From: Oscillospiraceae bacterium
GTDB taxonomy: Bacteria; Bacillota; Clostridia; Oscillospirales; Oscillospiraceae
Direction of reading: 5' to 3'
NCBI GenBank assembly: GCA_017540565.1
Contig: JAFYAU010000008.1
Coordinates: 154,975-218,974, forward strand
Length of the DNA stretch: 64,000 nucleotides
Position numbers and translations under genes: made by a program. Position 1 is the stretch's first letter; the number at the start of each line of letters is the position of its first letter. The notes under the pieces were generated by a model, which saw only the letters and a program-made list of their open reading frames with translations, had not been told where the DNA came from and made no database searches. Shown here in pieces: positions 7,323-16,186 of the stretch.

Positions 7323-9128
7323 TCACTCCGCGGTGAGTTCCTCCATCTCGTCGATCAGTTCACCGAACAGGTCGAGAGCCTTCTGGACCGGCTCGGGGGA
7401 GGACATGTCCACACCGGCGGTCTTCAGCAGCTCGATCGGGGTGGCGCTGCAGCCTCCGGACAGGAAGCGGAGATAGTCCGCCACCGCAGGTTCTCCCTGC
7501 TCCTGAATGCGCCTGGACAGCGCAATGGCGGCGGAGAAGCCGGTAGCGTACTGGAAGACGTAATAGTCGTAGTAGAAGTGCGGGATGCGCATCCACTCGC
7601 AGTCGATCTCGGGATCCAGTACGATATCCGGCCCGAAATACAGGCGGTTGAGCTTCCGGTACTCTTCATTGAGCACCTGCCTCGTCAGGGTAACGCCCTC
7701 CTGTTCCAGACGGCCGATGATCATCTCAAACTCGGCGAACATGGTCTGCCGGTACAGGGTGGAGCGGTACTGCTCCAGGAAGTGGTTGATCAGGGCGGCC
7801 CGCTGTTTCCTGTCCTGCGTCCTGCCCAGCAGGTACTGCATCAGCAGCGCCTCGTTGCAGGTGGAGGCGACCTCGGCCACGAAGATCACGTAATCGTGGT
7901 TGATCACGGGCTGGTTCCTGTTGGACAGATAGCTGTGGATGGCGTGCCCCATCTCGTGGGCCAGCGTGAACTGGCTGTCCAGCGTGCCACTGTAGTTCAG
8001 CAGCACGTAGGGATGGACCATGGCGCCGGCGGAGTAGGCGCCGCTGCGCTTGCCGGCGTTCTCGTACACGTCGATCCAGCGGCTGTCGAAGCCCTCCTTC
8101 AGAATGGAGCGGTATTCCTCCCCCATGCACGCCAGGGCGTCGTACACGGTCTGCTTGGCCTGTTCGAACGGGATGTTCTCCGACGTGCCGGGGATCAGCG
8201 GGGTGTAGAGGTCATACATATGCAGCTCGCCGACTCCGAGCAGTTTCTTCCGCAGGGCGACGTACCGTTCCATCTTGTCCATGTTCGCGTGTACGGTGTC
8301 GATCAGGTTGGTGTACACGCTGACGGGAACCTCCGTACGGAACAGGGAGGCCTCCAGAGAGGAGCCGAAATGGCGCGCCTGGGCGAAAAAGCGGCGCTGC
8401 TTGACCTCTGCCTGCTGGACGGCCGCAACGGTGTTGCCGAAGGCGTCGTACGTGTGATACAGGGTCTCGAAGGCGGACTTCCTCAGAGCGCGGTCGGGGC
8501 TCTCCATCAGGGAGATGTACGTGCCGTGGGTCAGGGGATGCGCCTGGCCGCTGCCGTCCACCGCGTCGGGGAACGTCAGGTCGGCGTTGTTGAACAGGCC
8601 GTAGATGTCGCCGGGGGCGTTGGCCATCTCTCCGGCGGACGCCAGAAGGGCCTCCTTTTCCCGGTCGAGGGTGTGGGGACGCATGCGCAGGACGGAATCC
8701 AGATAGCGGCGGTACTTTTCCAGACGCGGTTCTTCCCTGAGGAAGGAGGGGATCACGTCCTCGTTCAGAGAAAGCAGTTCCGGCGTCTCGAAGGCCGTGG
8801 CGGCGCGGATCGCCACCAGCGTCGAGGCGATCCTGCCCATCCTTGCCTGATTCTCCGGAACGCGGGTGTCCGTGTCCGACAGGCGCTGGGCGTAATTGTA
8901 CAGATTCTCGACCAGGAGCGTGATCTGCTCCGTCAGGTCTCCGAAGGCCAGCAGGGTCCCGGCGGACTCGCCCAGCCTGCCCTCGAAGGAGGCGGCTTCG
9001 CGGATCTTCTCCTTCAGCAGTTCGTGGTCGGCTTCCCAGGCTTCCGCGGTGGGATACAGGTCCTCGATGGCCCATGTGTCTTTTTCCGGGATCTCCGCGC
9101 GTTCGCGGATACGTTTTTCAGCAGACAT
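7323..9128 (-). CDS. pepF: Oligoendopeptidase F
   Basis: Cytoplasmic M3-family zinc metallopeptidase of 601 residues that hydrolyses peptides of roughly 7-17 residues. The zinc-binding HExxH is seen in AHEMGHAIHSYLS near residue 383, followed by the downstream Glu in VAEVASTCNEALL that completes the site. Length and layout match the PepF group. The start is ATG 9128 after CAAGGAGAAACTGCC; an upstream ATG at 9146 would put the ribosome binding site within the gene. Coding is continuous, and the gene is followed closely by the promoter of the Cys-rich gene. Confidence 0.93.
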   Translation of the reverse strand: MSAEKRIRERAEIPEKDTWAIEDLYPTAEAWEADHELLKEKIREAASFEGRLGESAGTLLAFGDLTEQITLLVENLYNYAQRLSDTDTRVPENQARMGRIASTLVAIRAATAFETPELLSLNEDVIPSFLREEPRLEKYRRYLDSVLRMRPHTLDREKEALLASAGEMANAPGDIYGLFNNADLTFPDAVDGSGQAHPLTHGTYISLMESPDRALRKSAFETLYHTYDAFGNTVAAVQQAEVKQRRFFAQARHFGSSLEASLFRTEVPVSVYTNLIDTVHANMDKMERYVALRKKLLGVGELHMYDLYTPLIPGTSENIPFEQAKQTVYDALACMGEEYRSILKEGFDSRWIDVYENAGKRSGAYSAGAMVHPYVLLNYSGTLDSQFTLAHEMGHAIHSYLSNRNQPVINHDYVIFVAEVASTCNEALLMQYLLGRTQDRKQRAALINHFLEQYRSTLYRQTMFAEFEMIIGRLEQEGVTLTRQVLNEEYRKLNRLYFGPDIVLDPEIDCEWMRIPHFYYDYYVFQYATGFSAAIALSRRIQEQGEPAVADYLRFLSGGCSATPIELLKTAGVDMSSPEPVQKALDLFGELIDEMEELTAE

Positions 9129-9190
9129 GGCAGTTTCTCCTTGCATTGATATGAGCCGCCCAGGGTCCGGGGACCGCAGGCGGCATGTTG

Positions 9191-9964
9191 TTATTTTTTC
9201 ACGTTCTTCCGGTAGATCATGCCCAGCCCCCGCAGGAGCAGGTACTTGTCAAAGGTGATGTCGTGACGGCAGTAGGGGACGATCTTCCCGGCGATGCCGC
9301 CGGTGGCGACCAGGCTGCACTTTTCGCCCAGTTCCTCCTCGAAGCGGTCGATCATCCCGTCGATCATCGAGGCGGCGCCGAAGACGGCTCCGCTCTGCAT
9401 GCTTTCCAGGGTCATCGTGTTGATGACCTTTTTCGGCGCTTCCAGGGGCACCTGCTGCAGCAGGCTGGTCCCGCTGGCCAGGGCGTTGAGAGACAGTCCG
9501 ACGCCGGGGACGATGGATCCGCCGATGTAGTTCCCGTTCCGGTCCACCACGGTGATGGTTGTCGCCGTGCCCATGTCCAGCACGATCACGGGCAGGGGAT
9601 AGGAGGACATGGCGGCCACGCTGTCGGCCACGAGGTCGCTCCCCAGGGAGGAGGGGTTCTCGATCATGATGTTAAGGCCGGTCTTCACGCCGCTGCCCAC
9701 GATGAGGGCGCGCAGGCCGAAGACCTTTTCCACGGCAATGCGGAACAGGTTGGTCAGCGGGGGAACGACGGAGGAGATGACCGCGCCTTCGAAGGCGTTC
9801 AGATCGATGTGACTGTATTCAAGAATGGTCTTCATGTCCGCTCCGTATTCGTACTCCGTCTTCTTCAGATCGGAGGTGATGCGGAACGTCTCCACGGGGG
9901 TCAGGCTGTCGTCCAGACAGCCGATCACGACGTTGGAATTGCCAATGTCGATGGCGAGAAGCAT
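9191..9964 (-). CDS. coaX: Type III pantothenate kinase
   Basis: Phosphorylates pantothenate with ATP, the first step of coenzyme A synthesis. Type III enzymes are not inhibited by CoA. The 257-residue sequence has the ASKHA-fold phosphate motif LLAIDIGNSNVVIG at the N-terminus, a VLDMGTATTITVVD motif near residue 125 and the GGSIVPGVGLSLNALA segment typical of CoaX. The start is ATG 9964, preceded by GGGAGGATACAGCC; the frame extends 20 codons upstream without a better site. It ends about 60 bases before pepF on the same strand. Confidence 0.93.
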   Translation of the reverse strand: MLLAIDIGNSNVVIGCLDDSLTPVETFRITSDLKKTEYEYGADMKTILEYSHIDLNAFEGAVISSVVPPLTNLFRIAVEKVFGLRALIVGSGVKTGLNIMIENPSSLGSDLVADSVAAMSSYPLPVIVLDMGTATTITVVDRNGNYIGGSIVPGVGLSLNALASGTSLLQQVPLEAPKKVINTMTLESMQSGAVFGAASMIDGMIDRFEEELGEKCSLVATGGIAGKIVPYCRHDITFDKYLLLRGLGMIYRKNVKK

Positions 9965-10039
9965 GGCTGTATCCTCCCGGTGCAGCGGATCTCGGCAGGG
10001 AAAAGCCTGCCGGACGTGGCTCATTATATCAGAAATCGG

Positions 10040-10870
10040 TCAGGAATCAAGCGCGGAAGGCCCGCAGACGAGCAGCAGGAAGGAGAAGGTGACGTCCAGC
10101 CTCTCGAGCCGCTCCAGCCGGTCCAGTCCCTCCCGGGGCGTCCTTTTGGCGTAGGGAGTCATGGAGAAGAGGTCACGGATGGCGCCGGGGGAGTCCAGCG
10201 CGAAGGGGTACTCCACCCGGACCCGGTCCCGTTCGTCAAAGCCGGCGAGCCGGTGCTTGTCCTCGCGGTTGCGGTAGGGTTCGTCGTAGACCGCCTGCTT
10301 GAGTTCCCACAGATGGTCCGCTCCCGGAACGGCCCGGATGACGAGACCGCGGGGGGAGAGGACCCTGAGAAACTCCTCCGCCGGAGCGGGGGCGAAAAGG
10401 GACAGGATCAGATCGGCAGCGCCGTCCGCAACGGGAAGGCGGTAGCTGTTGGCGGTCACATAGCGGACGGAGCGGTCCCTGCCCGCGGCGTAACGGGTGG
10501 CGGCCTTGGAGATGTCCGTCCCGACAGCCTGCTTCAGCCGTCCGGCATCCCGGAGGGCAGCGGCGGCCGCCCGTGTGTAGTAGCCCTCGCCGCAGCCGGC
10601 ATCCAGCAGGGAAAGACCGTCCCGGCCTTCGGTCAGAGACAGGAGCAGCCGGCACAGCGCATCCCGCAGGAGGGCGTATGCGCCGCTTTCCAGAAAACGG
10701 CGCCGGGCGGCGACCATGTCCCGGTCGTCCCCGATGTACTTTCCGCTCCGGCTTCCCGTCAGCAGATTGCAGTAGCCGCTGGCGGCAAGATCGAAGCTGT
10801 GCCCGTTCGGACACCTCATGGCGCGGTCCGCCTCCGTCAGAGGGGCGGCGCAGACATGGCATATAAGCAT
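10040..10870 (-). CDS. rlmA: 23S rRNA (guanine-N1)-methyltransferase, RlmA family
   Basis: SAM-dependent methyltransferase of 276 residues. The N-terminal zinc ribbon is typical: CHVC at residues 4-7 and CPNGHSFDLAASGYCNLL near residue 20, where the GHSFD-x-A-x-x-GY-x-N-L-L run marks the RlmA/TlrB family. The SAM-binding motif I is LLDAGCGEGYYTR near residue 92. Members methylate G745 or G748 in hairpin 35 of 23S rRNA, and the TlrB branch gives macrolide resistance; which branch this belongs to cannot be decided here. ATG 10870 follows GGAGGTGCACGAGCC. A terminator of the upstream molybdoenzyme gene lies just before it. Confidence 0.85.
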   Translation of the reverse strand: MLICHVCAAPLTEADRAMRCPNGHSFDLAASGYCNLLTGSRSGKYIGDDRDMVAARRRFLESGAYALLRDALCRLLLSLTEGRDGLSLLDAGCGEGYYTRAAAAALRDAGRLKQAVGTDISKAATRYAAGRDRSVRYVTANSYRLPVADGAADLILSLFAPAPAEEFLRVLSPRGLVIRAVPGADHLWELKQAVYDEPYRNREDKHRLAGFDERDRVRVEYPFALDSPGAIRDLFSMTPYAKRTPREGLDRLERLERLDVTFSFLLLVCGPSALDS

Positions 10871-10884
10871 GGCTCGTGCACCTC

Positions 10885-10916
10885 CGAAAAAGACGCGGCC
10901 GCAGGAAGCGGCCGCG
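10885..10916 (-). terminator. Terminator after the molybdoenzyme gene
   Basis: On the minus strand a 9-bp stem CGCGGCCGC / GCGGCCGCG with a 5-nt loop is followed by TCTTTTTC. It ends the 10941-13682 transcript just before the rlmA ribosome binding site. Confidence 0.8.
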
Positions 10917-10940
10917 CCGATGTCATGGTTTCCGCCGGAT

Positions 10941-13682
10941 TCAGGCGCCGTCCGCGCCGTCCGGGATCAGCCAGCCCTCCAGGCAGACGCCGGCGGCGGG
11001 GTCGATCTTTCTGGCGAAGGCTTCGGGGTAGTCCCGCTTCCAGCCTTCCATCTCTTCATCCGTCACCTTTTCCACCTGGACAAGGAAGCCGGAGACCGCC
11101 ATGCCGGTGGCGTTCTTGGAAAGATTGCCGGTGGGCGTGATCGTGTTGATGGCGCCGCCGCGGTCCAGCCAGCCGGGGATGATGGGATCCAGACGGCTGC
11201 CGTGGTCCACATAGCAGGTGTTGGGGATCAGCCGCTCGGTCACGTACGCGCCGCACAGCACGATGCCCTTTTCATTGAATACCTTGACGATGTCCCCGTG
11301 CCTGATCCCGCGCTTTTCCGCCTCGCTGGTGTGCATCCAGCAGGGCTCGTACTGATAACCGTCCTTGCCGCGGATCTTCATGGTCTCCACTTCGCGGTTC
11401 CAGATGATGTCGTCGCACTGGCAGTGCATGCGCCACCGCCCGTGGTTGGACATGCAGAGCAGGGGATATTCGCCGGCCCGCTCGGAGGACAGGCGCTCGT
11501 CATGGGTCTCCCCCTTCTCGATCCAGTGGGGGACCGGAGGACGCTCCGGGTCGTCCGGCAGATGCCGGGCGAGATCCGTGGAGTAATATTCCAGTTTTCC
11601 GGTGGGGGTGGTCAGAGGATTCGCCGCGGGATCCCTGTAGAAATCGTACAGGCCGGCAGGCAGTTTTTCCACTTCCTCCCTGGGTTTGCAGGGGACGACA
11701 AAGATCTTCTGCTTCTGGAAATCCTCCCAGGACAGATAGTCCTCGCATCCGGTGGCCTTGTAGAAGAAGCGCACCCGCTCCTCCTCCGTCAGATCGCCGG
11801 TATAGGCCTTAACGTATTCCGGACCGAGCTTTTCGGCAACCTTGACGCACACGTCGAAGTCGGAGAGCGACTCGCCGATGGGATCGCAGCAGGGATCCGT
11901 CTTGTATACGGACACGAAGTTGCCGCTGGACAGGTCGTTGCCCAGCTCGTGCATTTCGTGCTTGGTGGCCACGGGGAAGATGATGTCGGCGAAGTAGCAG
12001 TCGTTCTCCAGCCAGGGGTGCTGCGCGACGATGCACTCGATGGACTCATGCTGATAGGCCTTGGCGGAAAGATTGCCGTGATTCCAGCAGGTGACCTGGC
12101 ACGGGGCGTCCGTCCAGATCATGTGCACGCGGCTCAGGCCGGGACGGGGGTACTGCATCTCCTGGAACTGGTACTGCTGGGTGGGGAAGCGGTAGTTGCC
12201 GGCCGTTGCCTGCTGGCTCGAGGAGAAGCACTGCAGTCCGCGCCATTCCGCGTGGCCCTCCAGGATCGCCCGGTGCACCATGGTGCGGGGGATGAACTGC
12301 TGGGGAGCGGGCAGCTCCCTGAACAGATCCACCAGTTCCGGCGCGCGTTTGGCCTGGACGGGATTCACGATGAACCGCTTCATGTTGATGTGCGGAGCGA
12401 CGTCGCCGTCCACCGGGCGGAGCGCGTCGCAGATATGGGGCATCATGGGAGTGAACTTTCCCTGGTAGGGGACGGGATAGTCCCTGTTCCAGAGGCTCCA
12501 CTCGAGCATCTTGGCCTGATGGACGCCGGGCCGGCCGAGTCCCTGCATGCCGAGGAGCATGACCTCCAGGCGGGCGGGCTCGCTGGAATACGGCCCGCGG
12601 ATGTAGCAGCCGCCGTTGCCGTGGATGATGCTGGTGGTGTCCTTCGCCCACTTGCGGGCAAGCGCCTTGATGGTATAGACGGGGATGCCGCATTTTTCGC
12701 TGGCCCACTCCGGCGTCTTGGGCACGCCGTCCTCATCGCCCATGACATATTCCACGAATTTGTCGAATCCGTAGGCGTGGGTGGCGATGTAATCCTTGTC
12801 GTAGGTATCCTCCTTCAGCCAGATATAGGCGATGGCCAGCTGAAGGGCGGCGTCGGTGTTCGGGAAGATGGGGATCCACTTGTCCGCGTGCACGGCCGCA
12901 CCGTAGTTCAGGTCGGGGCAGATGTAGACGCTCTTGAGCCCGATCTCCGTCAGCCAGTAGCACAGCCGGCTGGGCATGTGGCTCACCACGCCCAGGGGGG
13001 TGGTCTCCGGATCGCAGCCCCAGAACAGCAGCATGTCGGCGTTCTGCGCGATATCCGGATACAGGTTCGTCTGAGGGGCCATCTCGCCCACAGGCTCACA
13101 GCCCCATACGTATTTGGCTCCCCAGAACCAGCCTTCCCAGCTGTCGGCGTTGCGCATCTGGAGCGTATAGCCGCCCATGAGGCTCAGCAGGCGGTTGGGA
13201 CAGCCGTGGCTCGGAGAGACGTTCTTGCCCTCGCCGTGCATGTCCGCCTGGCATAGCACGGCCTCCGGACCGTATTTTTCCTTTACCCTGCGCAGCTCGT
13301 CGGCTACCAGCTGGGCGGCTTCGTCCCAGGAGATGCGCACGTATTTGCTCTTGCCCCGGTTCTGCGGATTGCGCTCGCCGTTGGGATCCCAGTCCACCCG
13401 CTTGAGCGGCCAGGAGACCCGGTTGGGGGAGTAGACCCTGGACTTGTAGGTCAGGCCCAGAGGGGAGATGGTGACGCGGTCGGGCGCGGAGAAGGTGCTT
13501 CCCCTGGCCTCGATGGTCCACGGGTTGCAGTTGGCGTCCGTATGCTCCTTGTCATAGAAATACGGACGGATCCTGGTGATGCGCCCGTCGTTGGAGTCCA
13601 CTTCGCAGGGGGCTCCCGATTCCGGCCCCATCAGGCTGAAGCTGACGATGTTCTTCTTATCCGGTGTGAATCTGCCGCTCAT
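10941..13682 (-). CDS. Molybdopterin-dependent oxidoreductase, pyrogallol transhydroxylase large-subunit-like
   Basis: A 913-residue member of the DMSO-reductase (Mo/W-bis-MGD) family. It begins directly with the molybdopterin fold and lacks the N-terminal Cys cluster for a [4Fe-4S] centre and any Tat signal, so it should be cytoplasmic. Several segments resemble the AthL subunit of Pelobacter pyrogallol-phloroglucinol transhydroxylase: WTIEARGSTF, DPNGERNPQ and NADSWEGWFWG. In the latter, Asp180-Ser181 align with the active-site Asp and the Mo-ligating Ser of AthL; a His near 149 or 159 may match its catalytic His. The start is ATG 13682 after AAGGAGG. No electron-transfer small subunit is adjacent on either side. 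The substrate is not known; catechol or pyrogallol hydroxyl transfer is one inference. Confidence 0.75.
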   Translation of the reverse strand: MSGRFTPDKKNIVSFSLMGPESGAPCEVDSNDGRITRIRPYFYDKEHTDANCNPWTIEARGSTFSAPDRVTISPLGLTYKSRVYSPNRVSWPLKRVDWDPNGERNPQNRGKSKYVRISWDEAAQLVADELRRVKEKYGPEAVLCQADMHGEGKNVSPSHGCPNRLLSLMGGYTLQMRNADSWEGWFWGAKYVWGCEPVGEMAPQTNLYPDIAQNADMLLFWGCDPETTPLGVVSHMPSRLCYWLTEIGLKSVYICPDLNYGAAVHADKWIPIFPNTDAALQLAIAYIWLKEDTYDKDYIATHAYGFDKFVEYVMGDEDGVPKTPEWASEKCGIPVYTIKALARKWAKDTTSIIHGNGGCYIRGPYSSEPARLEVMLLGMQGLGRPGVHQAKMLEWSLWNRDYPVPYQGKFTPMMPHICDALRPVDGDVAPHINMKRFIVNPVQAKRAPELVDLFRELPAPQQFIPRTMVHRAILEGHAEWRGLQCFSSSQQATAGNYRFPTQQYQFQEMQYPRPGLSRVHMIWTDAPCQVTCWNHGNLSAKAYQHESIECIVAQHPWLENDCYFADIIFPVATKHEMHELGNDLSSGNFVSVYKTDPCCDPIGESLSDFDVCVKVAEKLGPEYVKAYTGDLTEEERVRFFYKATGCEDYLSWEDFQKQKIFVVPCKPREEVEKLPAGLYDFYRDPAANPLTTPTGKLEYYSTDLARHLPDDPERPPVPHWIEKGETHDERLSSERAGEYPLLCMSNHGRWRMHCQCDDIIWNREVETMKIRGKDGYQYEPCWMHTSEAEKRGIRHGDIVKVFNEKGIVLCGAYVTERLIPNTCYVDHGSRLDPIIPGWLDRGGAINTITPTGNLSKNATGMAVSGFLVQVEKVTDEEMEGWKRDYPEAFARKIDPAAGVCLEGWLIPDGADGA

Positions 13683-14001
13683 GGCACGGACCTCCTTGTG
13701 GGAAGACGTCCCCGGACCCTTTCCCGCCGCCGCGGGGCGGAGTCCCGGCGTCACGTTTATTCCTCTACATTATAGTGTTCCCGACCGCCGGGGGAAAGAG
13801 CAAATACACCGGATTTTAACAACCGAAAGGTTGTAAAGGACCAGAACGCTTTCCCTCCTGAGGGAAAGAAAAAAAGGAAGGGGAAAGGGTTGACATTGGT
13901 ACTGTTCCAAGGTTTATAATTTTTCTGTCTGGAAAACCGGCGGAAACAGCCGGAAAGCCGCAGAGATCCGGCGATGCCGGATGACATTACAGGAGGAAAG
14001 T
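13683..14001. promoter_or_regulatory. Divergent intergenic region between molybdoenzyme and thiolase genes
   Basis: This 319-base gap holds a minus-strand TATAAT (13774-13769) with no good -35 that could drive the molybdoenzyme gene, a hairpin ACAACC-GAAA-GGTTGT at 13818-13833 of unknown role, a C/T-rich inverted repeat near 13850-13868, and the thiolase promoter described separately. No coding potential is evident. Confidence 0.5.
13890..13920 (+). promoter_or_regulatory. Thiolase promoter with 19-bp spacer and central dyad (MerR-type geometry)
   Basis: A perfect TTGACA (13890-13895) and perfect TATAAT (13915-13920) are 19 bp apart, two longer than optimal. The spacer contains an imperfect inverted repeat, TTGGTAC-T-GTTCCAA (13896-13910), matching in 6 of 7 pairs. 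Long spacer plus dyad between the hexamers is the layout recognised by MerR-family activators. No merR gene is in the window. Confidence 0.6.
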
Positions 14002-15246
14002 ATGAAAGACGTTGTAATCGTAGAAGCGTGCCGTACCGCGGTAGGCAAGATGGGGGGATCCCTGAAGCCCCTGAGCGCGTACGACCTGGCCTGCGCCGTA
14101 CTGAAGGGCGTGCTTGACAGAAGCGGGATTGACCCGAAGGAGATCGACGAGGTTGTCATGGGTCACTGCCGCCAGACGTCCGACGATCCGAACATCGCGC
14201 GCGTGGCCGCCCTCGAGGTGGGCATTCCCGACACGACGCCCGCGTACACGGTCATGAGGCAGTGCGCCTCCGGCATGACCGCCGTCGCCAACGCCGCCAT
14301 GAGCATCATGTGCGGGCAGAACGACGTGTGCATCGCCGGCGGAACCGAGAGCATGTCCAACGCCGTGTTCTATATCCGCAACGCCCGGTGGGGCGTGGGC
14401 ACCGGCAACACCGAACTGGTGGACGCCCTGACGGAGGGTCAGTTCCGCAGCCAGCCCATGGAGATGTACGGCAAGTACAACATGGGCGTCACCGCAGAGA
14501 ATATCGCTCAGACGCTGGGTATCACCCGGCAGGAGCAGGACGAGTTCTCCTACACCAGCCAACACCGCGCGGCGGACGCCATCGCGGCCGGCCGGTTCAA
14601 GGATGAGATCGTCCCCGTGACGGTTCCCCAGGGCAGGAAAAAGCCCCCGATCGTCTTCGATACCGACGAGTTCCCCAGAGAGACCACCATGGAGGGCCTG
14701 GCGAAGCTGAAGCCCTGCTTCAACATGCAGCTGGACGATGACGGACGTCTGTTCAATTCCTCCGAACTCATGGGTACGGTCACCGCCGCATCCTCCTCCG
14801 GCCGCAACGACGGCGCGTCCGCGATGCTGCTGATGAGCGCCGAGAAGGCGCAGGAACTGGGGATGAAGCCCATGGCAGTGATCCGGGGCATCGGCACGGC
14901 GGGCTGCGATCCGCGGCTGATGGGACTCGGCCCTGTCGGAGCCGTTCCCAAGGCGCTGAAGAACGCCGGCCTGACCGACGACGATATCGGCCTGATCGAG
15001 CTCAACGAGGCCTTTGCCGCCCAGGCGCTCGGCTGTATCAAGCAGCTGGGCTGGGAGAACAAGATGGACATCATCAACGTCAACGGCGGCGCCATCGCGC
15101 TGGGCCATCCCGTGGGATCTTCCGGCTGCCGCATCATCGTGTCCCTGGTGCACGAGATGAAGCGCCGCGGCGTGCGCTACGGTCTGGCCACGCTCTGCAT
15201 CGCCGGCGGCATGGGCCAGGCGGTCGTCGTGGAGCTCTGCCAGTAA
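14002..15246 (+). CDS. Acetyl-CoA C-acetyltransferase (thiolase)
   Basis: Condenses two acetyl-CoA to acetoacetyl-CoA or cleaves longer 3-ketoacyl-CoA. The 414-residue sequence has the nucleophilic Cys in MRQCASGMTAVANAA near residue 90, the NEAFAAQ motif, the His in GGAIALGHPVGSSGCRI near residue 370 and the second catalytic Cys in LCIAGGMGQAVVVE near residue 400. All catalytic residues are thus present. The start is ATG 14002 after ACAGGAGGAAAGT; an upstream in-frame ATG at 13981 would contain that site. It precedes an SDR gene by 77 bases, probably one operon. Biosynthetic versus degradative direction cannot be settled from sequence. Confidence 0.9.
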   Translation: MKDVVIVEACRTAVGKMGGSLKPLSAYDLACAVLKGVLDRSGIDPKEIDEVVMGHCRQTSDDPNIARVAALEVGIPDTTPAYTVMRQCASGMTAVANAAMSIMCGQNDVCIAGGTESMSNAVFYIRNARWGVGTGNTELVDALTEGQFRSQPMEMYGKYNMGVTAENIAQTLGITRQEQDEFSYTSQHRAADAIAAGRFKDEIVPVTVPQGRKKPPIVFDTDEFPRETTMEGLAKLKPCFNMQLDDDGRLFNSSELMGTVTAASSSGRNDGASAMLLMSAEKAQELGMKPMAVIRGIGTAGCDPRLMGLGPVGAVPKALKNAGLTDDDIGLIELNEAFAAQALGCIKQLGWENKMDIINVNGGAIALGHPVGSSGCRIIVSLVHEMKRRGVRYGLATLCIAGGMGQAVVVELCQ

Positions 15247-15323
15247 GTTCCCCGTAAGAAAGAGAGCCGGGAACGGCGCTCGCTTAAATATTACAATACA
15301 TTTCAAGAAAGGGAGTTATTGTT

Positions 15324-16130
15324 ATGGATTTTGCTACTCTGTTTGATCTGACCGGTAAGAACGCCATGATCGTCGGCGGTGCCGGCGGACTGGGCAAGCT
15401 GGTGGCCGAGGCCTTTGCCGTCGCCGGCGCCGGCGTCTGCATTGCCTCCCGTACCGAGGCCAAGCTGCAGGCAGCCTGCGAGGAGCTGGCCGCGAAGACC
15501 GGCAAGGAGTTCAAGTACTATGTGATGGATGCCGGCAAAGAGGATCAGGTCGCCGCTGTCGCCGAGCAGGCCAACAAGGACTTCGGTCACATCGACATCC
15601 TGGTCAACAGCCAGGGCGTGAACAAGAAGCACCCCGCTCTCGAGTTCCCGATGGACGAGTTCGACATGGTCATGCATGACGACGTCGCCTCCATCCTGAT
15701 GACCTGCAAGCACTTCGGCAAGTACATGAAGGAGAACGGCTACGGCAAGATCGTCAACGTCACCTCCGTCCGCGGCAAGATCGCCACGAAAGGCCCCGGC
15801 AACGCCGCGTACTGCGCCGCCAAGGGCGCCGTGGACATGCTGACCAAGCAGCTGGCTTCCGAGTTCGGCCCCTTCGGCATCACGGTCAACGCCTTCGGTC
15901 CCAACATCATGAAGACCCCCATGATGACCAAGGTGTTCGAGATGCGCGCCAAGGAGAACAACTGCACCGTCGAAGAGTACCTGAAAATGCAGAGCGCCGG
16001 ACTGCCGATGCGCCGTATGTCCGATCCCGAGGACTGCGTGGGAACGGCCCTGTTCCTGGCGGCTCCCGCCTCCGACTTCCTCACGGGCAACATTCTGTAT
16101 CCCGACGGCGGTCTCACCGCCATCGGCTGA
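15324..16130 (+). CDS. Short-chain dehydrogenase/reductase (SDR) family oxidoreductase
   Basis: A 268-residue classical SDR. The Rossmann motif is GGAGGLGK (residues 18-25), a variant of TGxxxGIG. The NNAG motif is replaced by NSQG, the catalytic Ser is in NVTSVRGKI near residue 150, and the Tyr-Lys pair is in AAYCAAKGAVDM near residue 166. The C-terminal FLTGNILYPDGG is typical. It resembles the gluconate 5-dehydrogenase/2-deoxygluconate dehydrogenase branch more than FabG, but the substrate is open. It follows AAAGGGAG and thiolase; acting as a 3-oxoacyl or cyclic ketone reductase together with the thiolase is an inference. Confidence 0.82.
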   Translation: MDFATLFDLTGKNAMIVGGAGGLGKLVAEAFAVAGAGVCIASRTEAKLQAACEELAAKTGKEFKYYVMDAGKEDQVAAVAEQANKDFGHIDILVNSQGVNKKHPALEFPMDEFDMVMHDDVASILMTCKHFGKYMKENGYGKIVNVTSVRGKIATKGPGNAAYCAAKGAVDMLTKQLASEFGPFGITVNAFGPNIMKTPMMTKVFEMRAKENNCTVEEYLKMQSAGLPMRRMSDPEDCVGTALFLAAPASDFLTGNILYPDGGLTAIG

Positions 16131-16141
16131 TCGAACAGCAC

Positions 16142-16176
16142 AAAAAGCCGGACCCGACAAGGGCCCGGCTTTTTTA
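16142..16176. terminator. Bidirectional terminator after the SDR gene
   Basis: The stem AGCCGG-A-CCC / GGG-C-CCGGCT has one mismatch and a 5-nt loop, flanked by A5 on the left and T6 on the right, so it can work for both the SDR gene and the facing TauE gene. Confidence 0.8.
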
Positions 16177-16186
16177 TGCCAGGAAA

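Noticed and set aside
10818..13256. 812-codon plus-strand frame opposite the molybdoenzyme gene
   Set aside because: Antisense to a clear molybdopterin family gene; no family resemblance and starts inside rlmA.
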